From assembly GCA_001839685.1 (NCBI GenBank), contig MLAK01000326.1, forward strand, positions 1 to 28,649: 28,649 nucleotides of DNA, given 5' to 3'. The DNA is from Tritrichomonas foetus. Its lineage: Eukaryota; Parabasalia; Tritrichomonadida; Tritrichomonadidae. Positions 9,401 through 18,217 of the stretch are shown here, one piece after another. Every line of letters starts with the position of its first letter. Position 1 is the stretch's first letter. The notes beneath the pieces are model-generated. The model was not told where the DNA came from, made no database searches, and worked only from the letters and a program-made list of their open reading frames with translations. Made by a program: the position numbers and the translations under genes.

Positions 9401-11181
9401 CTTGGTTGTCTTTCTTTCATTAAATGAGGATTACTGCTTGTTTTTACAAAATTTTGAATTACTGTTTCACTTGAAGTTAGAGAACAATCATAGTCTGGTT
9501 TTTTTAAAAATTTTCCAAGAACTTTCTTAGCTATATCTTGAGTAAATTCAACTCCAAATTTGGAACCTTGTCTCAATTTGGCTTCAATAGCTTTCCATAA
9601 TTTACTATCTTGACTTCTCTGAACAACATCGGAGAGAAAATATGCATAACTTTTGACAACAAAATGATTATGTGCATAATTTAAAATGAGGTGAGCATAT
9701 TTAGAATCGATTTTTTCTAAATGCGAATACAATAAATAGGAAAGCCGATCTATATGTGTCAAATCATTTCTGATAACGTTTTGCCACATATATCTCATTA
9801 TAGAACGACATAAAACACATTTTCTATGTAATTTTCCAAGTTCTTTTCTTAAAATAAGGCTTAGTGATGACTCTCTTGACTGAATTAGTGAAAGAATTTG
9901 ATAAGCTAGGTTTCTGATGGCAATTTCGTTAAATCTTTCAGTGAGAAGCGTTGAAGCCCAAAAAAGATTATCTTCTTCATTTAAATAATATGCAGAAAAC
10001 TTAGCAAATGTAATAAATACTCTTTGTGATTGTAAATGGTCAACAGCCAAACGAAGTAATGTAAGATTATAACAGGTTATATGTTCAAGTCCTAATCCAT
10101 GTCGAAATAACCAGAAAAATTGATAATCTTTTGTCAGAACTAAATGTTCAATATCATTTAATTTAGCTTTTGCGAACTTTTGACAATATTTATCTGACAA
10201 ATTTGTAACACAAATACAAATTAAATAGAAAATAAGCATGAAGAAGAAAATAAAGGTAGGTGCTTCTTTTTTAGAAAAGCGCAAACTATTCAGAACAAGA
10301 AGCGTGATAAAAGAAGTTAAAAATATCGGTAAGTCATATAAATGATGAGTAGTTAAAACGATACCACATTCATAAATATAATATAATATGATTCCTATCA
10401 AAAAGAGAAGTGGAATATACGTCAATAGAATTGAAACTAAAGTATCATCAGCTGAAAAAGTGACACTAAAGAAAGTAAAACTGTGAACAAAAATATAATA
10501 ATACTTTTCTGATTGTGATGTATAAAAAACGATCATTTTTGGTCGAAAATATAAAGTTGGAGCCAAGTAAAAATAATAAAATACCCAAAAAATGGCAAAA
10601 CATATAACTAAAAGAGCAAACATTACAATAGGAAAAATTTCGTACCCTTTTTCGTATATAAAAAAATGAACAAGATGAGAAACTGCAACAATGATAAAAT
10701 TACAGTAAAGTGGGCCAATCATTATCACCAAATTTAAAAAGCATAATAAAATAGTGGGTAATTTGGCACTTTTTCTAAAAACTACTAACGACCCAACGAA
10801 TAGAAGAAAAGAAAAAATATAAATTGATAATAAAACAATTGCTGGAATCGAAATATTTTGATAATCTGAAGTAGAGTAACGAAGCATAAAAAAAGACGAT
10901 AAAACATGAATCAAAGAAAACGTCAAATTCGAATCTGGAAATAAACTTTTGGAATGCGGAAGAAAAGCAAAAGTGATAATGGAAATCATTAAATAAACAC
11001 GTGTGAAAAAAGCGAAGGCGAAAAAAGGAGGCGCTTTTGAAATTGTGTAATTGATCATTTCGTAGATCAAATGTTGAATTCTTTTTAGGACAGAATTTTT
11101 AATAGTGATGTAATCTTTTTTTGATTTGGAGGAAGTCCTGTCGCGACTGGATTCAATACTTCGTGATGAATTCACTTTCAT
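6430..11181 (-). CDS. Receptor-type class III cyclase paralog, probable pseudocyclase
   Basis: A 1583-residue membrane protein. It starts with a basic Ser-rich head, then about eight membrane segments (53-330), then a helical cytosolic region (345-560) with FAKFSAYY and FVVKSYAYFLSDVV, resembling the TmcB-type repeats of protist proteins. Membrane helices near 638-665, 873-899, 965-987 and 1174-1195 bound two large loops. A PAS-like domain (about 1245-1335), a signalling helix (1365-1398) and a class III cyclase domain (1400-1583) follow. Catalytic positions are mostly lost. The first metal Asp is Glu1410 (VYFELINF) and the second is Asn1452 (SSGNSFM). The ribose-orienting Asn is Tyr1528 and the transition-state Arg is Lys1532. 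Lys1448, the base-reading residue of adenylyl cyclases, remains. I infer weak or no catalysis and a regulatory or sensing role. The reading frame is intact over its whole length, so it is not a decayed gene. The gene at 21826-26601 is a full-length paralog. Confidence 0.9.
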   Translation of the reverse strand: MKVNSSRSIESSRDRTSSKSKKDYITIKNSVLKRIQHLIYEMINYTISKAPPFFAFAFFTRVYLMISIITFAFLPHSKSLFPDSNLTFSLIHVLSSFFMLRYSTSDYQNISIPAIVLLSIYIFSFLLFVGSLVVFRKSAKLPTILLCFLNLVIMIGPLYCNFIIVAVSHLVHFFIYEKGYEIFPIVMFALLVICFAIFWVFYYFYLAPTLYFRPKMIVFYTSQSEKYYYIFVHSFTFFSVTFSADDTLVSILLTYIPLLFLIGIILYYIYECGIVLTTHHLYDLPIFLTSFITLLVLNSLRFSKKEAPTFIFFFMLIFYLICICVTNLSDKYCQKFAKAKLNDIEHLVLTKDYQFFWLFRHGLGLEHITCYNLTLLRLAVDHLQSQRVFITFAKFSAYYLNEEDNLFWASTLLTERFNEIAIRNLAYQILSLIQSRESSLSLILRKELGKLHRKCVLCRSIMRYMWQNVIRNDLTHIDRLSYLLYSHLEKIDSKYAHLILNYAHNHFVVKSYAYFLSDVVQRSQDSKLWKAIEAKLRQGSKFGVEFTQDIAKKVLGKFLKKPDYDCSLTSSETVIQNFVKTSSNPHLMKERQPSEPLEQTFTIDITGNIINTTNEISSEERERLQVENMINQVRLPSMKFILIIIFLVFSVVVPLLIICPFLVTYMHASIDVTAFLAMVQSGGLAPAFIQTIVATVWSIVASNGFAMPMVNNFVVLDIPLEYWPINWGMNSSDDDILFLTIDRMKSRINTYNSLLSTISVQKTYFDAIVSTFYSSQYLYTIYDVNQSNTVFVKDTLFIQELNMSMEAIFAMYIAMSYRVTTYTGTDRWFQGMNGQDFRNIELNSDVLSEHLNIYSSTIIDLALRNRKQISTLVSSIYIITTLLIILISVITWIVVTYLFNQDSRKIYSILQFVPKSEISHAMHILAPKEEDESIDNRLISMRNKTLRVLITPIKGTKKDWISLSRYILTILIIIISIVNCAIQLYLKNISVDTPFNSAPMIYQCGRIHTQIGLIVHKLIMFASRFNLISVDENLTKQEVTALLLSILPSLDEFRYGSNNSNFYKGLYTVDSVFAESFVGNFCEYYAKTNDTIEVTPNVLNLFFCQPYETSLSYITNYVRILLEGEAAWNYDDSSFSPLLVWLFKNSYEEFVLPTEEYLMKTFTQYVVNYKKITEIIALSIAVFLFLIGIIFVFLSQKVALPVYNCLRLLLFVDPSAVLSSKPIMKLLSNDFSSFKAETTKYEKYLDFFTHSKKAVLISSNDGSIKIANELALDLVHETKESIMNKNIIDVIHNPKFSRIFTLVQGQRFQPTFDVELADDNSLHLSCIAIHHSGEVACDKKSSLNCISFFCFIFNDRSDITKQNLILEEETQKCRKLIWSYFPKQLVNKISQGQSSNINYLVPMATIVYFELINFPKISDRRLIFKVLNMFITEFDRIIDAHPSMTRIKSSGNSFMAVGGIFETINQPSIHAIDAVSFALDVVQALQMLSIDLRLPLKCRCGINTGGPISAGIVGKERPSFEVYGTGIYHALKMQETAQPMSVHITESVYNLIFSGGFSIRESDDVMFEEKNYKTFNVNGYVDK

Positions 11182-11835
11182 TCCAAATTTCTGTTATTTT
11201 TTGATAAAATATTGAATCAATTTTTTGAGAGAATTTCACAAAAATATAACCACTTTGAGATCATTTTTCTGACAAAAATTAGCTTTTTCATAATATCTTG
11301 AAAAATGATATTTTTTTTTTGAATTCAAAATTATTGAGATATTATTCAACTATTATTGGTTCATTATTGGGGACTAATAAGCTGTGAATAATTAGTAATG
11401 AGTATTTTAAGAATTTATATAATATATGTTACGAAATACAATCTATTTTATTGTATTCCTATTAATCATAATCGATATATTGGTGTTTTCTTTTTTGAAT
11501 CATATTCAAATTTGAGGATAAAAATGGAGAAGATAGAGAAATGTTTGGATTTAATTATTACAAAAAGAATGTGTAATGTATCTGCATTGTAGATTCTACA
11601 CGGATTTTTATCTCATTTTAACAACTTTTGATTTAGATATATCAATTTTAAAACAATGTAAGCAAAAAAAAATTGAATAATTCGAACCACTTATTAGGTG
11701 AAAAAGTTTTTTCCGGAATTTACATCTCAATTCGATTTCATCATATGACTATAAAAAGAGAAAAATTGGACTTTAGGCAAATACAAACATTTATTATATA
11801 ATAATATACATTAATATTAATGTATGATTTTGGAA
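11182..11835. other. Spacer between cyclase paralog and coiled-coil gene
   Basis: No supported gene. One 64-codon open frame at 11398-11592 (+) has A+T-driven composition and no recognisable feature. The main structure is the 20-bp palindrome at 11806-11825. Confidence 0.5.
11806..11825. terminator. Perfect 20-bp palindrome after the coiled-coil gene
   Basis: ATACATTAAT is followed directly by its reverse complement. It sits 10 bases beyond the stop codon of the minus-strand coiled-coil gene, much as the 22-bp palindrome sits at the end of the LRR gene. A 3'-end RNA stem is possible. It is wholly A/T except for one C-G pair, so the significance is modest. Confidence 0.35.
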
Positions 11836-14559
11836 TTATCCGATGGATTCCATATCATAACTGAATTTTGGTTCTCTGATTTCATTCTTCTGAGGCTTCC
11901 ATGATTTTACAGTCACAAGTCCTTCTTTCCTTCTCTTCTTGAAATTCAATTTTCCCCTAATTTTTGCAACTTTTGTCTGATCAAAATAAATTTCATCATT
12001 TTGATTTAACCATGGAGCATCATTTTCTTTTTCATTTTGTTTGGCTGCTTTCTTTCTAGGAACAGATTTATTTCTTACCTTAACCTTTTTATTTATATTT
12101 TTCTTGTAGGATTCATAAAAGTTGGCAAAATTTGATTCATTGTGTCCATCCAAAACCACAACTGGAATTTTAGGAATATTTTGAATAGATATATTTGCTA
12201 CTTTTCCATTCATTGTCGAAGGTATTGAAGGAGTTGGGATTGAAAACTTGTATTGACTTAAATTTGGATTATTTTCACTTCGTATTCGAACTTTTCTTTC
12301 AGAAAAACGAGGAGAACAATCAGGAATGAGGTTTTTGATTTTATTTTCGTTTTTCTTTTGCTTATTTTTAATTTTTCCCGCATATTCTGGTGGAATAGAT
12401 GACGGTGGCATCTTACATATTTGGGACGCCAAATTATTAGAATTATTTGAATTATGACATATTATTTCTTTATTTTGTTGCTTTTTAGATATATTTGAGA
12501 AAACTGATTCCTTTATTTTGGTGTCAGAAGAATCGCTTTTAGTGAAAGAATAACTTTTTCTTTCATTTCTTGGAGGACGATTTGTAAATCGAGGAGAACG
12601 GTCTTCTATTTTTGGTGTTGGTGGTTTTTTCTTCAAGAATTTTACTTGTTTAGTTTGAGGTGGTTCAATTTCAATCATTTTATTCATATGTTCTTCTTTC
12701 GATTCTTGATCGTTAGTTTCATTGTTTATTTCTTTCTTTGTTTCTTCAGTATATGGATTGGTGATTTCTTCTTCTTGAGGAATTTCGGCTTCTGTTATTT
12801 CATTTTCATGAATGATTTCTTTTTCCACTTCTATTTGGGCTCCTTTTTCATCTTCTATATTATCATTTTGACCTTCTTCTTTTTCTTCTTCAATATTTTG
12901 GAGTGGGAAAATTTCCGGTTCACTACTGTCACTTGAAATCAAGAGTTGATGATCTTCTTTCAGTCGATCAAGATCTTCAGATTTATCAAGCTTTGGTCGA
13001 ATAGAAAGTGCAGAATTTGATCGTTTTTTATTTGAAGGGAGTTCATTATGATTCAGATTTTGATATTTCCGAAGAACATTTTCAAGCTCATTATTCATTT
13101 TTGTTGCTTTTAAAATGAAATTATCAAATGTTGAAATTTCACTTCGAATTTTGTGAGAAGTATCAGAAAACTTTTGATTGCTATAATTCGCACTCATTGA
13201 ACTTTCTAAAATATCAAAGATGATACCTTCAAGTGTCACATTTTCGGACATGTTTGATTCAATTTCAATATCTTTTTCAGCAATTTTAGACAGAATTCTT
13301 TGTCTTTGTGAAGTTAGTAATTCTATTTTCTGTTTGTTGATTTTTTTGGCTTTGTTATCATCAACAACAAACTTATCAATAAATATTTGATGATACTCTT
13401 CTAACACAATTTTTAATTCATCAGTCATTTGCAACATAAATTGTTTTAATAGACTTTTGTCTTCAGAAGCAAAGCAATTAAATGCAGAAATTGCATTTTC
13501 ATAAGTAGAATTATTCTTTTTTAATTCTTTTTCTAATTTTGTTTTATATGATTGTTTTTCACGTGTGTATTTTGGAAGTGATCTAGCAAAAGCAGTTGAC
13601 ATTTTTGTTATTTCAACATTAGTGAGTTTTGTTTCAATATTTTTGTGAGAATTTTGAGCAGACAACATTTCTTGAACCAAAATTTGTTCAGCACTTGTTT
13701 GAGTAAAATGAGAAGCCATTAAATCTTGATTTAATCCAGAAATTATTTCTTCGTATTCTTTCTTTTTCCGATTATATTCACTTTCGTGTTGAAATAAAAG
13801 TTTTGTGAGCTCTTTTTGTGATTTTTCATGGTTTTTTAAAGCGTCAATTTCACGATGTGCTTCAAAAATTTGCTCATTTATTTCTTTTTTTGTTTCTTTA
13901 AACTTATTCATCATCAATTGTGATCTTTTTGCTTTTTCAATTAATTCAAATGATGTTTTATTTTTAAAGCGTGCCATTTGAGTTTCAAGCTTAACCATTT
14001 CATTTGTTAACTTTTTATGAATGGAATTATTTTCATTGAATTTTTCAGTTGCTGCTTTCAATTGTTGAGACAACTTTTTGTTAGTATCTCGCCTTCTGGA
14101 GAGTTCACCTCTCATATTTTTTGTTATTGATTTTAACCGCATAGCTACAGGTGTTTCTGAATTTTCTAAAATATTCAAAATTTTATTATGAAGATCTTTT
14201 TCGAGCTTTTTTAAATCACATGCTGTTTTATAATGTGTTAAAGCAATATTTGATGTTTGATGAGCATTTTTGAAATTTTCATCTATCTGGTCAAGGAAAA
14301 ATTGCGCATTATGAATGAGCTGATACCATTCTCGAATTTTATAAACATTTTCTTGCCTTGATCGAGTTTCTAATGCAGTTTTGCGAAGTTTTTGATCGAT
14401 TTTTTCTTTCGATGCGTCAAAAAATTGCTCTTCCATTTCGACATTTTCAAAAGGAATATCTTCAGAAGTTTCCTCATAGAGTGAAACATTTAAATTGACA
14501 TTGGACATAATTTGACTGTAGAGATCATGGACATCATCTAAATTCGATGCATTTTTCAT
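11836..14559 (-). CDS. Long coiled-coil protein, function unknown
   Basis: A 907-residue protein not recognised as a named family. Residues about 50-500 are strongly helical and charged with coiled-coil character (Lys/Glu/Gln/Leu-rich; EKDLHNKILNILE, KKLSQQLKAATEKFNENN). A very acidic segment (about 540-635) follows, then a basic, Pro/Ser/Lys-rich tail. The tail contains two copies of a short motif, SPRFTNRPPRNERK (655-668) and SPRFSERKVRIR (749-760), and ends EPKFSYDMESIG. Basic patches such as RKKAAKQ (834-840) and FKKRRKE (873-879) could bind tubulin, actin, nucleic acid or importin. There is no signal peptide or membrane segment. A cytoskeletal or scaffold role is a guess from composition. 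The stop codon is TAA without an overlapping TAAA, and no clear initiator was found near the start. Confidence 0.85.
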   Translation of the reverse strand: MKNASNLDDVHDLYSQIMSNVNLNVSLYEETSEDIPFENVEMEEQFFDASKEKIDQKLRKTALETRSRQENVYKIREWYQLIHNAQFFLDQIDENFKNAHQTSNIALTHYKTACDLKKLEKDLHNKILNILENSETPVAMRLKSITKNMRGELSRRRDTNKKLSQQLKAATEKFNENNSIHKKLTNEMVKLETQMARFKNKTSFELIEKAKRSQLMMNKFKETKKEINEQIFEAHREIDALKNHEKSQKELTKLLFQHESEYNRKKKEYEEIISGLNQDLMASHFTQTSAEQILVQEMLSAQNSHKNIETKLTNVEITKMSTAFARSLPKYTREKQSYKTKLEKELKKNNSTYENAISAFNCFASEDKSLLKQFMLQMTDELKIVLEEYHQIFIDKFVVDDNKAKKINKQKIELLTSQRQRILSKIAEKDIEIESNMSENVTLEGIIFDILESSMSANYSNQKFSDTSHKIRSEISTFDNFILKATKMNNELENVLRKYQNLNHNELPSNKKRSNSALSIRPKLDKSEDLDRLKEDHQLLISSDSSEPEIFPLQNIEEEKEEGQNDNIEDEKGAQIEVEKEIIHENEITEAEIPQEEEITNPYTEETKKEINNETNDQESKEEHMNKMIEIEPPQTKQVKFLKKKPPTPKIEDRSPRFTNRPPRNERKSYSFTKSDSSDTKIKESVFSNISKKQQNKEIICHNSNNSNNLASQICKMPPSSIPPEYAGKIKNKQKKNENKIKNLIPDCSPRFSERKVRIRSENNPNLSQYKFSIPTPSIPSTMNGKVANISIQNIPKIPVVVLDGHNESNFANFYESYKKNINKKVKVRNKSVPRKKAAKQNEKENDAPWLNQNDEIYFDQTKVAKIRGKLNFKKRRKEGLVTVKSWKPQKNEIREPKFSYDMESIG

Positions 14560-14776
14560 GAAATCAATATTTTGTAAACGCTTGATCGACCAAATAAATA
14601 TAGAATTTAATTGTGTCAGATGTGCATTATCAAAAGGAATTCAAAAATTCAGATGGGTTCTCAATTTTCGTTAAATTTTGGTGATATTCGAAAACTCAAA
14701 AATATTTTGTTGAGATAAATGTCTACAATTGTTTATTTAGTGATCTATATTTAGATTCTAAAAAAATATCTAAAAA

Positions 14777-16285
14777 TCAAAAAACTTTATTGTCGTCATG
14801 AAAATGTGAAGAATAATCTGTTTCCAAAAGAGATTGCAGATTATCAATATGAGAGATGGTGTCTTCATGTATTGGCTCATTTTTATCACATTCTTTTTCA
14901 ATATTAGCAAATATATCAAACATACTATTTGTTAAAGGATCCTTATTCTGATATAAAGATGATTGACTTGCAAAATGTATCTTCTGATGATTCTGTGGTA
15001 GTTGTGGTTTTTGTTGTTGTTGTGAATTGTTTAACAGAAGTTGTTTGTTAGAGTTGTTGATATCAAAAATTGGTAATTGAATTTGTTGTTTATGTTGTTC
15101 AAATATCTGATTTACAATTTGATTAGTATTCACAATATGTTGTGTTTCTAATTGCTGCCTCTGAATTTCTAATTGTGGGTTTAATTCTGATTGTTGTTGT
15201 TGTAATTCTTCTTGTTGTTGTTGTTGTAATTCATTTTGTTGTTGTTGTAATTCATGTTGTTGTTGTTGTAATTCATGTTGTTGTTGTTGTAATTCATGTT
15301 GTTGTTGTTGTAATTCTTGTTTTTGTCGTTGTAATTCTTGTTTTTGTTGTTGCTGTAATTCTTCTTCTTCTACTTGTTGTAATTCGAGCTGTTGTAGTTG
15401 TGGAATGATAAAAGGTTGATTGTTTCTTTGTTGAGTGAAAACATTATGATTTATTAATGTGGCACAATAATTAGCATTAACATTAAACTGATTGTTTTGA
15501 AAAGTGAAATTATTACTTCTTAAATTCTTTTGTTGATTATCAATTGATTGATTAGGAATCGGTTGAGTTATGGTTAAAGGACTAGATATTGGGCCTTGCA
15601 TTTGATTCAATAAAAGATTTTCGCCAAAGTGTAAACGGAAATTTTGTTTAGAATTCATTAGTTGATTGTTGATTGGTGCGCTGTTTTCTATTTGTTCATG
15701 AATAATATGATCAAGAGAATTTGAATCTAAATTAAAATTACAAGAAAAACTGGTTAAATGTGGGTAAATATTTGGTATCATAGTTTTGGGTATTTTGGTT
15801 ATGGATGAAAATTGATTATTTGGATTATAAATATTAAGGTTTCGTTTCATTTCTGAGTTTTTTTCATTAATCTTTGATTGTAATTCCGATAGGTTTGGAT
15901 GTTTAACATTTTCTGACCAATAACCAATAATTTTTTTCACTCTTTGTTTTATAGCATTTGCTGATCTGTCTGGTAATTGCTCTTGGAAAAGACGCCAGTG
16001 AGTTCCATACATGAGATAATTGGAATATAATATATAATCTTCTTGTGGTGTCCATGGAGAATGATTTAAAGTTGTTGAAATATAATTTGTCCATCTTTCA
16101 CGACATTGTCGTGCTGTTCTATTTGTGAAGTGACTTGAAATAGTTATCCAATCACATCCATGTTTTGATACAAGATCAGCAAGAATCTTATCTTCAGTTT
16201 TGGTGAACTTCCTTTTCTTTGATTGTGGTCCAGCAAGTCTAGAAGGATAGAGTAGCCTAACTCTCGCCGGAAAAATCTGGTTCAT
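14777..16285 (-). CDS. Two-repeat Myb-like DNA-binding protein with Q-rich tail
   Basis: A 502-residue protein with two Myb/SANT repeats. The first, at about 25-70, includes W46, W65 and RTARQCRERWTNYI; its first aromatic is Phe27. The second, at about 76-123, includes W78, W97 and RSANAIKQRVKK; its third aromatic is replaced by Val. These are helix-turn-helix units that bind DNA, and trichomonads use large numbers of such Myb proteins as transcription factors. Residues 190-300 are Asn/Gln-rich, 298-370 hold an LQQQQHE heptad array, and 400-440 are Q-rich. The acidic C-terminus (456-502) resembles an activation domain. An R/K-rich stretch (21-26) could serve as a nuclear signal. The target is unknown. 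The Myb call is firm; the regulatory direction is not. Confidence 0.9.
   Translation of the reverse strand: MNQIFPARVRLLYPSRLAGPQSKKRKFTKTEDKILADLVSKHGCDWITISSHFTNRTARQCRERWTNYISTTLNHSPWTPQEDYILYSNYLMYGTHWRLFQEQLPDRSANAIKQRVKKIIGYWSENVKHPNLSELQSKINEKNSEMKRNLNIYNPNNQFSSITKIPKTMIPNIYPHLTSFSCNFNLDSNSLDHIIHEQIENSAPINNQLMNSKQNFRLHFGENLLLNQMQGPISSPLTITQPIPNQSIDNQQKNLRSNNFTFQNNQFNVNANYCATLINHNVFTQQRNNQPFIIPQLQQLELQQVEEEELQQQQKQELQRQKQELQQQQHELQQQQHELQQQQHELQQQQNELQQQQQEELQQQQSELNPQLEIQRQQLETQHIVNTNQIVNQIFEQHKQQIQLPIFDINNSNKQLLLNNSQQQQKPQLPQNHQKIHFASQSSLYQNKDPLTNSMFDIFANIEKECDKNEPIHEDTISHIDNLQSLLETDYSSHFHDDNKVF
15187..15388 (-). repeat. In-frame 21/24-bp tandem repeat coding LQQQQHE
   Basis: The hexamer TAATTC recurs at 15203, 15227, 15248, 15269, 15290, 15311, 15332, 15356 and 15380, that is at spacings of 24, 21, 21, 21, 21, 21, 24 and 24 bases. 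The intervals are GTT/TGT runs. All spacings are multiples of three, so the Myb reading frame is kept. Three central units are identical at peptide level (LQQQQHE). This is a coding minisatellite likely to vary in copy number between strains. Confidence 0.85.
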
Positions 16286-16485
16286 TTTTAAAAAAATTCA
16301 ACAAAGCTTAGTGCCAAGTTTTGAATAAAACAATATCGCACAACAAAAATGTGAATGATTTTGAGGCGATTCTCTCACAATTATTACAAAAATAAATGAT
16401 TTTTCAATAGTTTTGAATGTATATTGAAAATTTCTAAGAATTGGTGGCGATTTGCCACATATCAAAATTCAAAGTAAAATACTGA

Positions 16486-17140
16486 ACAGTAGTGGACACT
16501 CTCTAACTTTTGTAATACTTGAGTTTAAGAAAAATCCTTTACGGATAGAATTGAGTAGGCAATTATTAACATAAATATAACCTAAAAAATGACTTCTAAA
16601 ATTCGATGTTTTGTTATTATCATCACTCAGTATTAAATAATTACAATATTATAATTCATTTTTATTATTTAAAAAGTGTCCGTAAGGTTTATAAATATAC
16701 ATTTTGCTCGATATTTCATTTTCTTCGCAGTATATAACCAAAATAAAAAAACGAAAAACTGTTTTTACTCAGAAATTTAGATTTTCGTCATATATACTAA
16801 TTCTACAGATAAAAATTGTATTTTATGATGTTATTAACTAGTATAACATACACTAATATTTGTATATCAATATTAACAAAAATTAACCTCTCAGTCTATA
16901 GTAACAAGATATTATAATAACTAAAAATAAAATCAATTCAAAAAGTTTATATTCTCTATTTTTCTATTCAAATTAAAAATGTCGTTTAAATGATATATGA
17001 CATGAAACATCATGTGATTATGTATTTCAATCCTGAGGTTGCTTGTTTATTTTAATAATACCATTGTATTTATCCATATGTAATATATATAAATATCCAA
17101 TTTATTTGATTTTTATCTGTAGGAGAGTGTCCCCTACTGT
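16486..17140. mobile_element. MITE-like non-autonomous DNA element, 655 bp
   Basis: The left end reads ACAGTAGTGGACACTCTC and the right end, reverse-complemented, reads ACAGTAGGGGACACTCTC: 17 of 18 identical and far more GC-rich than the surroundings. The direct repeat TACTGA flanks it at 16480-16485 and 17141-17146, as expected of a target-site duplication; the AC that follows on both sides makes the exact length 6-8 bp. Inside, a 14-base segment at 16803-16816 is the exact inverse of 17109-17122 next to the right end, and 16535-16546 is nearly inverse to 16677-16688. There is no transposase, and the only open frames are short and cross its edges. The superfamily is not identified. It lies upstream of the Myb gene start. 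Confidence 0.7.
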
Positions 17141-17146
17141 TACTGA

Positions 17147-18217
17147 ACCAAGAAATAACTTCATGCGTTTCAATAAATATCATAGTTTGGAGATAATATA
17201 TATCAATGAATTGATGTTCTTTTATCAAAAATATCACAGAAACTAATAAAAACAATAGTATTGAAAAGATGTAAGTCTTTCTCTGACCATTGAAATATTA
17301 GTTTAACATCAACTTTGAAATCCCTCTTTGAAATTTGTTGAAGATCAATTGTATAAAAAAATCCAATGAATATACTCCCTGAAATCATGACTTTCTTGTT
17401 GGTTGTTCAGAAGGGAATATTTCAAGAAAAATCATGATTTTTCATAACATGAACAATTCTGTGAATTGCTCTTCAATTTTGAATTGACTGAATAAATAAA
17501 AATTATGAAACTTTTATAAAATCATATACTTTCTGGATTATTATTTTGATGAATAATAATGAAAAATTTGAAGACTTTCTTGTTATCTACATTCACTCAC
17601 AGCTGCCAATCCAAACCAAAGCAAGAGAGAGTGAATCTCTAGTTCATGATGTCAATTTAGTGAGAAATGTGGAAAATAAAAAATGATAATTTTAGTCGAT
17701 CTAAAGACCATCACTATCTTTTATTTCTAATGGTTTCTGATCATAAAGAAACTCTATTTCGGAGAAGATATTGTAGAAATCAGTTTTCAATTGAGCTTTT
17801 ATATTTCATCATTCAAAATGCTGAATTATGTTAAATGTGAATAAGTCCAAAAAAATTCATGAAAAAATAGAATTTTTCTTAGATAATAATATCGTCATGA
17901 TTATTAATAGCTTTCATGAATCTTTAACAGACATAATTTGAATTGATGAAGTATAATTAAATAAAAAGAAAGGCGAAAAAAACACGTCATAAAGAATACA
18001 ATAAAAAAAGTTTTTGACAAAATTGAAAGTTTCTTTTAATTTGCGATAAAGTAATAATATTCAATGTCTCTCGCAAACCTCAAACATGCGTTATGTCGCA
18101 TGAATTTATTCAAGAGATTGATAATTAAGACTTTTAATTAAAAATCTATGGAAAAATAATTTTGAAATGTTATTAATGGCTATTTCATAAATAGATGACT
18201 TTTATTTATTAGTAATA
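17147..18217. other. Spacer beyond the MITE-like element
   Basis: No supported gene; open frames of about 60 codons on both strands are composition-driven. A perfect 18-bp palindrome lies at 17426-17443 (GAAAAATCA and its complement), followed by a small CAATTC-TGT-GAATTG stem. Nothing else stands out. Confidence 0.45.

Noticed and set aside
11680..11705. Minus-strand GGTTCGAA followed by a T-run, resembling a tRNA B-box and polymerase III stop
   Set aside because: The T-arm cannot pair properly and no acceptor, D or anticodon arms could be built around it.
15142..15408. Plus-strand open frame encoding a Val/Ile-rich membrane-like peptide
   Set aside because: It is the antisense shadow of the CAA/CAG repeat tract in the Myb gene; its repeats mirror the heptads exactly.
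17426..17443. 18-bp perfect palindrome GAAAAATCA/TGATTTTTC as a regulatory site
   Set aside because: Away from any gene end and mostly A/T; a palindrome of this length is plausible by chance in spacers of this composition.
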